DNA from: Blastomussa wellsi
Lineage: Eukaryota > Cnidaria > Anthozoa > Scleractinia > Plerogyridae
DNA: 64,000 bases
Direction: 5' to 3'
NCBI GenBank assembly: GCA_947652115.1
Contig: OX393570.1
Span: 3,651,817-3,715,816, forward strand
Shown: one piece after another, positions 45,495 to 57,028 of the stretch
Layout: every line of letters starts with the position of its first letter
How positions within the stretch are numbered: the first letter of the stretch is position 1
Made by a program: the position numbers and the translations under genes
The notes under the pieces: generated by a model
The model's input: the letters and a program-made list of their open reading frames with translations, nothing else
Database searches by the model: none
What the model was told of the DNA's origin: nothing

Positions 45495-47784
45495 CTCGTA
45501 CCCAGATGTTTACTCACTTCGAAGGAAACATCTGGCCAAGTCCGCTTATTTCGCCTTTCTGATTGGTTAGTGAACTGCATCATCATTTGCGCGCGGATAA
45601 TATAAACTTTGTCTCGCAAGCGCGCTCACATACGTGAGCTGCTACGAAAATTTATAGCGGCTTTTAAAGCTTCTATAGAAACACTTCCTATACTTTTAAA
45701 CGTTTCTAGTTGAAGTGAATTAGCTACAGAAACAGTTTAACTTTTAAGCTTGTAAGTACCAAAGTATGTCAAATCATGTCTTGAATGAGAAGATGTGAAG
45801 AAAATTTCGCAAATCTGACGCGTACGGCTCTAATGGAAGAACTTGGAATTAATTCTAGCACTACCATCAACTCTACATATGAAGCTCAAGACGTCACAGC
45901 TGATGAAGTTATACGGAACCACACAACAACCTTGGACGACTTATTCAACATCACATTACATCAGAAGGAGAAAAATTTGCCTCAAATGTATTGGATACCT
46001 AAGCTTCACAAAACACCATACAAAGCACGATTTATTGCAGGATCAAGTTCTTGTACCACTACTAAACTATCTAAATTAATTACTAATTGCCTCAAACTAG
46101 TTAAAAATCATTGTCATGCTTATTGTAAAACTATTCTACAAAGAACAGGTATTAACAGCATGTGGATCATCAACAACTCACTGGATGTACTTCGCACTTT
46201 GCAAGACAAACAACTTTCGCTAAACAAGTTAAGCACTTGGGACTTTTCAACTCTATATACAAGCCTACCGCACGCCAAACTTCAACTTCAACTGCATGAT
46301 CTACTGGAAAGAGTTTTTAGCACCAGAGGAAAGAGTTTCATTGCAACCAATAACTACCACACTTTCTGGACGAATGATAAGAAGTCGTCGAAATACAGTT
46401 ACTTTTCTTGTAGAGAACTTTGCTGTGCTATTGACTTTCTTATCGACAACATCTACGTCCGTTTCGGAAACTCCGTTTTTCGGCAAGTTATTGGTATACC
46501 GATGGGCACTAATAGTGCGCCTTTATTGGCTGATCTCTTTCTCCACACTTTCGAGCCGCAACATTCAGCAATACCTTTCGCTATATCGACGATTTATTCA
46601 GCGTCAACAATGCGAATTTTGGAAATTGTATCCACGAAATTTACCCGTCAGAACTGGAACTGAAAAACACTACCTTGGCTTCAAATGAAGTGTGTTATCT
46701 TGACATTAAGATCATTCAGGGAGACGACAACACACCTTGTCGTATAAGTGTCTACGACAAGAGAGATGACTTCTCATTCCGGATTGTAAACTTTCCTCAT
46801 ATGGACAGCAACATCCCAGCCAATCCGGCCTATGGTGTTTACATATCTCAATTGGTGCGATATGCTAGAATTTGCTCATCCAAATTGGACTTTATAGACA
46901 GGCTTCGTGGTCTTTCTTCACGTCTTCATCACCAAGGCTTCAACACTACTGCGCTTCTCAAATCGTTTAATAAATTATTCAAGCGCCACGGTGAAATCAT
47001 TCGCGTTAAATATGACATTAAACTTCGGGAATTGAGATCAGCGGTTTGTGATTGAGAACCAACAACGTATCCTTTGCTTGTTTGTAATTGTTACTTCGTC
47101 TTTGTAACTCTAATTCATTTATACGCGCTGCTTCCGGGTCCTTCATTTGGATTTGAAGGCGCGCGCGCGTATTTTCGTATGGTGCGCGTGTTTGGTTTAT
47201 TTAGTTGACGTGTATGCTTAGTTCGCAATTTAACGGTTTAATTTATTTTTCGTTGTTTTCCTTATTACTTTTTCTTGTCAGTAACTGTGCTCACATCGTG
47301 GGTGGCTCCACCTGAAATGTTCTGCAATTGGTATAGGATTTAATGGAGCCGAAACCAATTGTGGAATTACCAGCATTTTAGGCATCCTACTGATGAACGG
47401 TTATGACAATTAGATATTTATTACAGGAGCCAACATTGAGATTGTGGTCTGTCGCCTTTGAATTGTACGCCGCGGTTAAACACAGCGCGCACTCTTTCTC
47501 ATCATCGCCGTTAACAGCTGGGTTGAGGATTTGAATTTATTAGCTAAACATGAGTTTCGACTTGTTTTCTTCCACAACTCTATGTCAGTACCGTGGTACT
47601 GGTGTTTCCCTGTATGGGAAAGTAGTTCGTGACCTATCTGTAACGAGTAAGTGGGCTTTCCATCAACTTAAATTGCCGAGCATGCGTAGTGGTATCGTGT
47701 GTAAGATTTCTGACACATTTGACGCGAGCAAAATAGCTTTTACCAGATGTTCTCTCCCGAGGATTGAGAAGGTCTGGGTACGAG
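45495..47784. mobile_element. Possible composite element around the reverse transcriptase relic
   Basis: ctcgtacccaga at 45495-45506 and tctgggtacgag at 47773-47784 are perfect 12-bp inverted repeats. Nearby acatctgg/ccagatgt phrases are also shared in inverted order. They bracket the reverse transcriptase remnant, so the retroelement may sit inside a DNA element. No target duplication was identified. Confidence 0.3.
45785..47055 (+). pseudogene. Penelope-like reverse transcriptase relic, frameshifted
   Basis: The first frame (45785-46663) contains YWIPKLHKTPYKARFIAGSS, an FSTLYTSLPH block and IGIPMGTNSAPLLADLF, which are reverse transcriptase fingers and palm motifs. The catalytic YIDD (46582-46593) lies in another frame that continues to 47055 with SVYDKRDDFSFR and YGVYISQLVRYAR. 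A frameshift therefore sits between about 46545 and 46582. The N-terminus is truncated and no GIY-YIG endonuclease follows. The IPKLHK-type motif points to Penelope-like elements rather than LINEs. The copy is inactive. Confidence 0.75.
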
Positions 47785-47799
47785 ATTATCCCTCCCCCT

Positions 47800-50700
47800 A
47801 AAAACTACGCGCGACTATTTGTTTTTATCAAACTAGACTACACGAATGTGCTAGATTCACAGTTCTTTGTGTCGAGTAGGAGTTTATAAAACTTCCTCCG
47901 ATCCGTATAAGTGAACTGGTCTTTCTCATTTCGAAATCCTTAAAATTAAAAAAAAAATGATATAAAATTCAAAGAGGAAATAATTTTATAAAGCTACGAT
48001 TTTAATATATCTATAAGTCCGAATATTTCTCAGCCGATGTCATACTGACGTAAAGTGTATGAAATAATTCATAAAAATATGTCTGGATTTTTGAGAACGT
48101 GGTCAACCTTGAGCCAAAACGTTTTCAGGCCAGCCCAGCGCTTAAAATACCAGGGGGCTTAACGTCAACAAAGGTATCACCAAAAAGCCCTGTCACCTGG
48201 CTTTCAGCGCGTACCAAGTTGGGCACCAATGATGCAAGCCCAGGGGGGTGGGGCTGGTAGAAAAGCTGAATTTTTAGTCTGAAAAGTGCTTTTTTTTTTC
48301 TTGGCAGGAAGGTCTACATGGTCCCTGGGGCCAGGGTTAAGCACAACCAGTAACAGCCTGCAACTCACAAGAAAGGTGGGTGTGCATGCTACCTGGTGAC
48401 AGGTTGGCTGGGATTGATTGATTGGAAAAGCCTGTGTTTTTGCTGGAAAATTCCCAGGCCGGCCTGTGTGCTTTGACACGGTTCTCATAAATCCAGTCAT
48501 ATATTCATTTATCATTTTTCGCTTTCGATGTTTTTCACGTTGAGTGGTCCTTTAATTTGTCCTAAGTTGAGTGCGAGAATTTCAGCACCAAACGGGTAGT
48601 ATCAGTAAGTAAAAATATAAAAATTCGCCCCCCCCGCCCGACCCTCCCCCTGGTTCCGTCAGCTGCGAAGAGGGAATCGTGTTTATTGTTCCAACTCGCC
48701 AAATGTTTTAACATTTCCTAACTAACTCCAGTTTGTCAGTTGTCACGCGACAACTGCATGCAAAGTACTTTCATATTTTGAGTGCATCTCATTTTACGAA
48801 CAATACAGCCTGCTGCTGTTCTTAGAAAAAAGGCGAAATAAACAATATTGTTGAAAACAATTATTAAAATGAGGAGTAATAATCAAACAGTGGTTTTCCC
48901 TCTCCGGCACGGACATATTTCAGGTCTTTCAGTCGCGTGTTCGTCCACTACCTGAAACAGTCTGCAAAAAAATAGGCACCATTTATCTTTGGCAATAATC
49001 ACTTAATAAAGGATGAAAACTGAAGTAGGTGCTTTCATCCATCGTGAAAAGAAATTTTGAGCAAGTAGTTTTCTCCATGACGTAAATTAAACTCGCGAAA
49101 GCTGGGAATTTCGGACCAGCTTTAGGCAATTTGGTCATTTATTAAAGTCACGCTTGATAATGAACTGCTTCGTTTTAAAAAGTTAAAAAAGCCAAGGAAC
49201 GCATACGAATAAGAATGTTTTTTTTTTTCACACTCTAGCTCCGGTAATAGAAGTTCCACAAGCCAAAGTACTTAATCTGTCCTGGCTAGCCTTGCATTGC
49301 TAATTATTATATAATACGAAAATTATCATAGAACAGCCACTGCCCAGTTTGACATTTTACCATTAGGCTGCAATCAAGAGGAATTAAAATATGCATTGCA
49401 AGGTTTTACTTTTTTAATATTTTTTCGATGTAGTCATAATATACTTGCGGTACAAAACATGTAAATGGGTTTTAGCTTTTAAAACAGCGACATTTTTTAT
49501 TGCGTAAAGAAGTGGGTTCTAGGCTATCGAAATTATTGATTCAACGTAATGATTTCAAAAACCGAACATTTAGCTTGAAACACGACACAAATAGTCTCAA
49601 AATACACAATGTTCCAATTATGGGAAAATATTCCTTGAGCTCTCCTACATATCGCCTCAATGGCGAACAAATTCGATGCTTATAATTTCTTTCATGGAAT
49701 AAAATGTAAAACTGAAATACTGTAATTGTCAATTCAAAATTAATATTAAATCTGTTTTTGCTTCACAGAAGCTGTTTATTCAAATACCAGAGAACCTATA
49801 TTTTAATCCTTGCCATTTACTCAAGACATATTTTAATGGCCCTTATATGCCATTAGAACTTTCTCGTGACCTCTCAAAAATGGTTTTTTGTATTTATTGA
49901 CTTGTGTACCTACATTTTCGTTGTTAAGAAATAGCTTCACTTTGTTGTTTTAATTTGCAATATAACAGAGCAAACTCTAAGAGCGGTTATGCTTTGTTTT
50001 GCGATCTTGTTTCGGAAGCAAATATGTCAACAGTCACAATAAACCGAGCAGGCGTCGGTTTTACGTTTAAAACTTGCTACACATAAAAATAAATTTTACA
50101 GAGTTGATGCTAAGTTATAATGGCAAGAAAGACGGTGCGTGGAAGTTTAAAAGGTCGTTTCCTCGTTAGAACAGAGCCCGATAAATGCTAATAAGAGTGA
50201 TAGATAAATAATTTCAATAATGAACTGTTGTTGCTCGCGGCAATTGCTTTTTCATTGATTTTAGATCTCCAGTCGCACCAACTCAAGACTGATAGAAAAG
50301 GGAATACTTTGAACTATACTCTTACCCATCTCATACACAATGCCGCATTTCAAGCCCAACGGACGTCCTGGTATCAATATATTAAATATAACACGCAGTG
50401 AAGTACAAAATGAAATGCTTGAGGTCTGACTTATCTTGTAGGGAAAACGTCACTTGCCACTTATCTGTGTAAAATTCAGTTTTAATTAATTATTGCGGAC
50501 TGGAAGATATTTCAGCTGACTTAAAAGTATTGTAAGAATAATGTTCTAGAAGGCAATTCTTATCTTCCAGTGCATTAAAACAAACTTGTAGTTTTCATTT
50601 TTCTCCTTTCTGCGAGGTTTATAATCAGTTGCTCACATATAGATATCATCCATGATTGCTCTGTTGTTCTACGTCATTCAGGTTTCTTGGTAGAAATTTT

Positions 50701-51990
50701 CCGAAGCATCTGATTTGTGTTGATAACAGTCTGTTAGTTGTGATTTTATGTTTTCTTTTCAAAACATGGTGTTTTGGAGAAAATGCCATTTGGTAAATTC
50801 CAAAAATCATGCTTTTTCCTTCTGCTGCGAGTCCTTTACGCACCAACCAGCTGAAGTGAGGAATCGCCCCAGGTAGCAAAGTCTCACCATCGCGCGTCCA
50901 CAAAAAGCGCCAAAAATCGCAGAGACACGTCGCGTTTAAAGTATGGTTTTAATGAGGCCATGCGAAAGGACTTTTTATGAGAGAAACGCATCTGAGATGC
51001 ACGACATATATTGAAATAACAAATGACATATATAGCAAATTACTTTCACGACATTTACCTTTAGCGAGCGGACGTTTATGCTTTTAAACTGTTTTTCACA
51101 TCAGTGTCAATTTGCGCCTAAATTCGAGTAAATGGCCTTCGCATAAAAGTACTTTTTAGAAAATTATCTAACTCATAAGTCTGCTGCACGAGAAATTAAG
51201 ACTCCTGTAGGGAAAGAAAACCAAGATTCGATCTACGATTTAAATAATCTCCTAATTTATTCACTTTTCTTGCCGGATGGTAAAGGCTAAAAACAATAGT
51301 AGAACAGTCACTTAAATTAAAACTCGTAAATGAAAAGTGATATATTAATATATGAAAGAAAGGAGTGTGAAATTTTTCCACCAAACAAAAAAGAATACTG
51401 TCTGACTCCACGAGAAATCGGCAAAATAAAAGCCTTAGAAAATTCATTTAGTGCTTTTTCTTTTCAATGTTTTAATTTTGTAATGTCTGGTTTTGGAAGT
51501 TTTTACACCCGGGCCAGCCTAGCGCGCACAACAGAGTACATTGTCAATCATACGCGAAAGGACAACTTTGGCTTGCATATGTGCACCATTAATTTATGCT
51601 GAGTGCCTGAAACCTTGTTTTTATTTTCCGCAGTCCATTTTCAAGACCGCATAAGTACACGACTCCGTGGTCATCGTTGAAATGTGTTTGTATAACGGTT
51701 TATAAGAATTCTCAGTCGGCTCCCTGACGCTCATAAACAGAATCCCCGTCACGTCAAGCGCCTAGCCTTTTTGATGTAATTGGACCATGTCATGACCAGC
51801 TTTTGATTTGTCCCCGATAGGAGGTCGGAGAAAATAATTGTTGTTAATGCGATAGCAAATGCAACCGTGCATCTGGAAGCTCGCTCGTCTCCTTAGTGTC
51901 ACACCAAGCAACGGGCACTGAACAACGTCCGCTTAGCAGTCAGAAAGTCAAACTAGCCAAGCCACACGCAAAAGGAGGAAATCCGCGCGC
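47800..51990. other. Intergenic, probable repeat at 48128-48480, no gene
   Basis: The segment 48128-48480 has inverted phrases (gccctgtcacctggc, acctggtgacaggtt) and looks like an interspersed repeat of unknown family. A C-rich run lies at about 48629-48652. The rest is AT-rich with frames no longer than 90 codons and no domains. Confidence 0.4.
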
Positions 51991-52002
51991 CCACCATCTT
52001 GG
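51991..52002 (+). promoter_or_regulatory. Possible YY1-type site upstream of the calcium sensor gene
   Basis: ccaccatcttgg resembles the YY1 core (CCATCTTG) and sits 80 bp upstream of the start codon in a GC-richer segment. No TATA box is apparent. It may mark the promoter or first transcribed bases. Confidence 0.3.
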
Positions 52003-52081
52003 TTTTTAAAACTTCCTTGACTGGGTGCGGCATCGTTTTATATTCGACGATTCGCCGGATTTTTCCAACTTTAGTTTCGGT

Positions 52082-52325
52082 ATGGGGAAAAAACAAAGTA
52101 AAAAGCTAGATCCTGAAGTGTTAGGCGACCTTCTGAAGCACACCAACTTCGACGAGAAAGAGCTGAAATCGTGGTATAAAGGTTTCCTTAAAGATTGCCC
52201 GAGCGGTTATCTAACAAAACAGCAATTTATAGAGATGTACAAGAAAGTTTTCAACAAAGGGGATTCTTCGCGGCTCGCCGCTTGCGTGTTCCGACGATTT
52301 GATGTCAACGGAGATGGAAAAATAG
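52082..52325 (+). CDS. Calcium sensor gene, coding exon 1
   Basis: Residues 1-81 hold the myristoylation signal, the degenerate EF1 and most of the EF2 loop (FDVNGDGKI). The donor is ATAG|GTAAGT; the last G begins the Asp82 codon. A second GT-containing site (caggtaaat) stands 9 bp downstream. Confidence 0.9.
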
Positions 52326-55300
52326 GTAAGTCAGGTAAATTTTGTTGTTTAAGGGTAATTTTTGCATAATCTTTAAAAGAAAGAAAGGTCACAATGTTCT
52401 GTTGATCCAATCTTTTCTCGCAAACCGTCTTCACCTCGATAACAATACCTCTGTCGTCTGAAACACGAATAATCTTTCAGGCGGCAAGTCAAATTAAAAA
52501 CAGCGCATCGAGAATGTAAATGTCAGTGAGATTATGCTTTTGTAGTAAAAGATCAAGAAAAACGATATAAATGAACTTTATCTATTACAACTATCTTTGT
52601 TAATGTTGCAGAGCAAATCCTCTTTTCCTCAAGCTAGATTTCACCATTCTTCGCGGCGAGAAAACTTTCTTGCGCTGAAACAATCGATAGGAAAAAGTCT
52701 TCTGTTTACTGTGTGTGTCAAAGTGCTATGAATAATTAAACATAGGTCAGTAATTGGATTTTCGGGTCGCTTATTGAATGGGCTTCTTTCATGATATCAG
52801 AAAGTTTTCTGTTCTGAAAAAGTGGCTATTTCAAAACTTTTTCTCGAAAACGGGCAACTTCAGGAGAAGAAAAACTATTAATTGTATTCATATCAGTACG
52901 AGAATTATAATCAGAATGAAGTTTTGTTTCAAAATATTCTGCGGAATAAAATCATGTTATCTTCGTGCAATTCGTAACCCCGAAAAGTTATCTAGCACGG
53001 AACAAACGAACCGCCCTTCATACCAACTCCTTACTTTTGAGAAAGAAATTGATTTTATTTTGCGTTTGCTTGACGTGTGAACAAATTGAATGGGCCTCAA
53101 TAATTTCTAAAAGAATTGATGTTCGTTTCTGAAACAGGTGCTAACTGGAGCGAGCGATTTTGACGCTTAATGTTTCAGGCGAAAATAACATACAGTTACG
53201 AGTAAAATCGAGCGCAAAATGAACTTAAGTCGTAGTAATACAATAGAGCTTAAGGTACATTTTGGGATGCAAATTCACTTCGCTTACGATTTCAATAATA
53301 TTTGCTGCTATTTTGTTTAGAAGTTGCATTTTATTCTTTGCTCAGTTCTGTTTCCAGTGATAATTCTGATTGTAATTCTTAACACCTCACACGTACGCCA
53401 ACGCTCAGTGTCGTTAAACAGAATTTGTTGCCGATCATGAGCATGTTTTTCATTAGCGCTTGTATTTTTACATGAAAAATGCAAAGTAGAATGTAGACAC
53501 AATACAAACAATGTCCCTTTAAGGCGACACATTGTCTTTTTAATTTGTCGATACTTTCCAAGATGGAAAACTCACTTTGTACCAAAACGAATACTTGATG
53601 CAAACTTATCCCCAGCTTTAACTGTGACAAAAGGAAAAGTTTTAATATGGAAAAGTAAAACTTATACCCTCGAAGCAGGTCATATATAATATTAATTTGT
53701 CATCGTTGATCATATTGAAAGGAAAGGTTTCCAATTTCCTATGCATATGTGAAAGTTAAAGCGTTTAAGAGAAAGTATTTTACACTCCGTGCAAGAATAA
53801 CGAGCAAAAACGTTTTAAGCTCGAAAATATTGCAATTAAAATTTAAGGAGAGTAATTTATGAGTACACTTCAAATAGCGAATCGAGGCTTTTAAGATCGG
53901 TAAACGGTTGGTCTGGTTCGAAAACGAGACATCTGTACAGCTGAAACTTCAATAGACAAGATTTATTTTTGCGCGCGGCTCGGCTCTTTCCGATGTCACT
54001 TTCATACGGAAGAAGGAACTTACACTGCCACTGGCCTGCAAGGAACACAGAACATTTATATCGGAACATATAAGCGAATAGTGAGCGGTTTTTCAAGTCA
54101 ACTAATTGCGGCAAAGAATTTTCTAGAAGCAATGGATCACTTCCACATCACTCGTTCGTTCATTCACTCTTAAACGAACCACTTTAACTGTAACAAATTA
54201 TTCTTTATTTTTTATACTTCGAACAACCAAGAAACTGTAATTAATTATAAACGAAACAGGAACCGAATTGCAATTATAGCAATCATACCATAAATCAAGT
54301 AAATAATGCATTAAGTTAAAAGTTGACTTAAGTGCTTCGAGTTGCTGGTGCACCAGGGAATTTTCGAGAAAGATTTGCACATCAGAGATAATTAAAAACC
54401 ATTTTCGACTGGAAAGGAATAGAACTGTACCTGTAATTTTATCAGAATTTGTTATAGTTCGGAGCACAAAATGCTCTCTAAGGAACTGCCTGGTTTGTCA
54501 AGGTAAGGTAGCATAAGAAACATTTTTTCCGCTTTATTTATTTATTTATTTATTTGTTGAATCGCCGATTTTTTTCGCCCGTTTAGACTTTCGCTCGCCT
54601 CGACTGACTGCCCCTGACTCTCCGAGGATGAATTCGAAGCAGATTGGTGTAGGTTGAAGACAGATTTAACGTGACAACCAATTTAACTTACAACGTAAAT
54701 ACTTGGCCGAAATTGTAGGCAAATATAAGGCATCACTCGCTTATATGATCCACGAGATAGCCGTAAGGTCTCTTCGGATTATTTCGTAAGCATCATGAAC
54801 TTTTGGGAAATGTTTATTTTTAGTCAAACTAACCGTTTTACCCCTTATGCTGGTACGGATCTGCTTTTCAATACCAGGGAAGTGGAGAAACGTTTGAGGG
54901 GTGCTTTGAAAGGAATGTTGCGTATACAAATGGTTCATGTCCCCGGCTGCAGGGCGTGATGTTGCGTCAGAAAACGTTTGGGAAGATATACAACACAGAC
55001 CCTATGCAAATATGGCCGCCATTATATTTTGGCCCCAAGAAGAAACATCATCTGTGTCCTCTGTGTCCTCTGTGTTTGAGGCCGCGTGACGTCACGGATT
55101 GATTCCACTGATCGCGCGCAAGAAATGCGCGTATCGTGACGTCACGCGGCCTCAAACACAGAGGATGGTTAACCTGTGGTCAAAGTAAAGCAATGAAAAT
55201 GGAGTTTTGAGGCAAAACTTCAAACTACTGGAAAGTTACACTAACACCCACTAACAGGAACATTTTTTCCAAACAATTCTCTTAAATTTAAATCAGTCAC

Positions 55301-56615
55301 AACTTCGAAGGCATTTAACCAAAAACACTGAAATTTCTATTTTAAGTACTGGAACGGCAGCACAACATGATATAGAATCGCCGTCCTCAGTTACGAGTTA
55401 GTTCTCGCCAGATGATGCATTTGGCAGTTTGGGAGGTCTCGCAATGCATACAACAAAACTGATCATGCAGTGTGAATAAATCAATACCAATAAAAATATT
55501 TTTAGAAAACTAGGATGCATTTTTGTAACTAAATATGTGAACTATTTCTCACCTCAAACAAGGTTTCCGCCTGTTTTCTCTTGCTCTCTCTTGCTCTCTT
55601 TCACGTCTCAGTTAACGCTTAACTTGTCTCCTCGAAGATGAATTTACATAACAAGAGGTAAAGGTACTTTCCATTTACCTACAAGACGTTCCGTTCCGCT
55701 CGCCCCTTCAAACAGGGCCTGAAAACGGGAGATTCGTTAAATGGTAAGGAAATTTCCAACGTTCCGTTACAAGAGACCATAAACATTTTCTCTTGACCGG
55801 ACGCAATGAATTATCTATTAGGCTCGATTTCCAGCCGCTGTTCGGGAAACCAGCCCGCTCCCCTGCCCCGAACTTTTGCATCCCCGATCTCGTAGCCCCG
55901 TACGCAGGCGTTATTGGATTGCTTTACACTTGTCCCCTAATAACACCTGCGTAGGAGGCTACCGATCTCGGGGAGGAACGAAGACCCGACGCAAGAGAAC
56001 GGCGGAAATCGTGCCTAATATCTATAAGAGCAGTAAAAAAACCAAAACCGGTAATTTTTCAATAGGGTAAATTTAATATTTTTTCCCAAATAATTATGGT
56101 GGGGTGGTGGGGGAGGGGGGGTCTGAAGGGCCCCCAGCCCCACCCGGCTCCGCGGTCCCTAGACAGACAGTTGGTGGGAGTCCTGATGGTTTCCGTCTTT
56201 GAGTTGACTGTAACAATAAACTATGTCATGTTGTTCTCATCTTTATTTATATTTAATTCTGTTCGCAGACTTCCGTGAATTCATGTGTTCTCTCTCTGTA
56301 TCCACTCGAGGAACAATGGAGCAAAAGCTCCGCTGGGCGTTCAGCATTTACGACGTGAATGGCGACGGATTCATCACGAAACAAGAGATGTTTCGAATCG
56401 TGGACGCCCTATACAAGACGATGGGCGACAATCCGGAGGAAACCGAGGGCATCCCAAACTGGGACGAACTTACTCCCGAGGAACGTACGCTTAAGGTTTT
56501 CCACACGTTTGATTCAAACAGAGACGGCGTTTTATCACTGTCGGAATTTATCGAAGGAGCAATGAAGGACAAAACACTCGCACTTATCTTAGAACAAGGT
56601 GCAGAGAAAACATGA
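52082..56615 (+). CDS. Neuronal calcium sensor (neurocalcin/hippocalcin/VSNL-like), two exons, 196 residues (whole gene span)
   Basis: Exons 52082-52325 and 56269-56615 join in frame (591 nt with stop). The product is a Ca2+-switch protein that moves to membranes when Ca2+ rises. It starts MGKKQSKK, an N-myristoylation signal at Gly2. EF hand 1 is degenerate (KDCPSGYL, about 37-48), as in the whole family. EF2 (D74, N76, D78), EF3 (D110, N112, D114, E121) and EF4 (D163, N165, D167, E174) have intact loops. WYKGFLKDCPSG and a full length of 196 (usual about 190) fit the family. An insertion around PNWDELTPEE and an atypical end (EQGAEKT) make the exact subtype uncertain. NCS-1/frequenin is a less likely alternative. 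The single coding intron splits Asp82 in the EF2 loop. Confidence 0.9.
52326..56268 (+). other. Calcium sensor gene intron 1 (3.9 kb)
   Basis: The intron holds a (TTTA)n run at about 54533-54557 and the perfect inverted repeat at 55067-55164. G/C-rich runs lie near 56096-56150. The acceptor is ctgttcgcag. No further exon was recognised. Confidence 0.75.
55067..55164. repeat. Perfect 30-bp inverted repeat containing CRE palindromes
   Basis: The left arm 55067-55096 and right arm 55135-55164 are exact reverse complements with a 38-nt spacer. Each arm contains tgacgtca, the full cAMP-response-element palindrome. The left arm is preceded by two extra ctctgtgtc phrases in tandem (from about 55051). 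It is either a MITE or a hairpin-forming regulatory insertion. Confidence 0.8.
56269..56615 (+). CDS. Calcium sensor gene, terminal coding exon 2
   Basis: Residues 82-196 begin DFREFMCSLSVSTRGT and carry EF3, EF4 and the C-terminal helix before TGA at 56613-56615. The acceptor is ctgttcgcag. The exon is clearly more GC-rich than the surrounding intron and UTR. Confidence 0.92.
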
Positions 56616-56866
56616 GGTCTTGTGATTCTGAAGGCTTACTGTGATAGACAATAGCAGGCAGAAGAAGCTACTCGATACCTGGCTCAGGTGTTTTTAAGTC
56701 AACTGACATTGAATTTTAATAATGCGTGTTTGTAAACAAGTATGAAGCACCTAGTTTTTTCAAACTGAAATTTGATACGAGGTCAGTGTCTTGTGTCGCT
56801 TTCCCCAGTCCTCCCCGACCGTGCGACTGTGTTACCTGCGGACGACAAGCTTATCTCCCACGAACC

Positions 56867-57028
56867 ACCAGGCCTCAGTTGGATAGCGTTATCCACTCTT
56901 TGAACAACCGGGGCCAGATAAATCACTATCCAGTGGATAGCGTAGTTTGTTTTCCCAAAACCTATCCGCTGGATAGTGATTTATCCACTGCATATCGTTA
57001 TCCACTCTTTGAACAACCGAGGCCTGGT
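56867..57028. mobile_element. MITE with accaggcctc termini
   Basis: The termini accaggcctc and gaggcctggt are perfect inverted repeats. Inside, gttatccactctttgaacaa occurs twice in direct orientation, and tatccagtggata/tatccgctggata phrases form inner inverted repeats. It lies 250 bp downstream of the calcium sensor stop, perhaps inside its 3' UTR. Confidence 0.65.
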
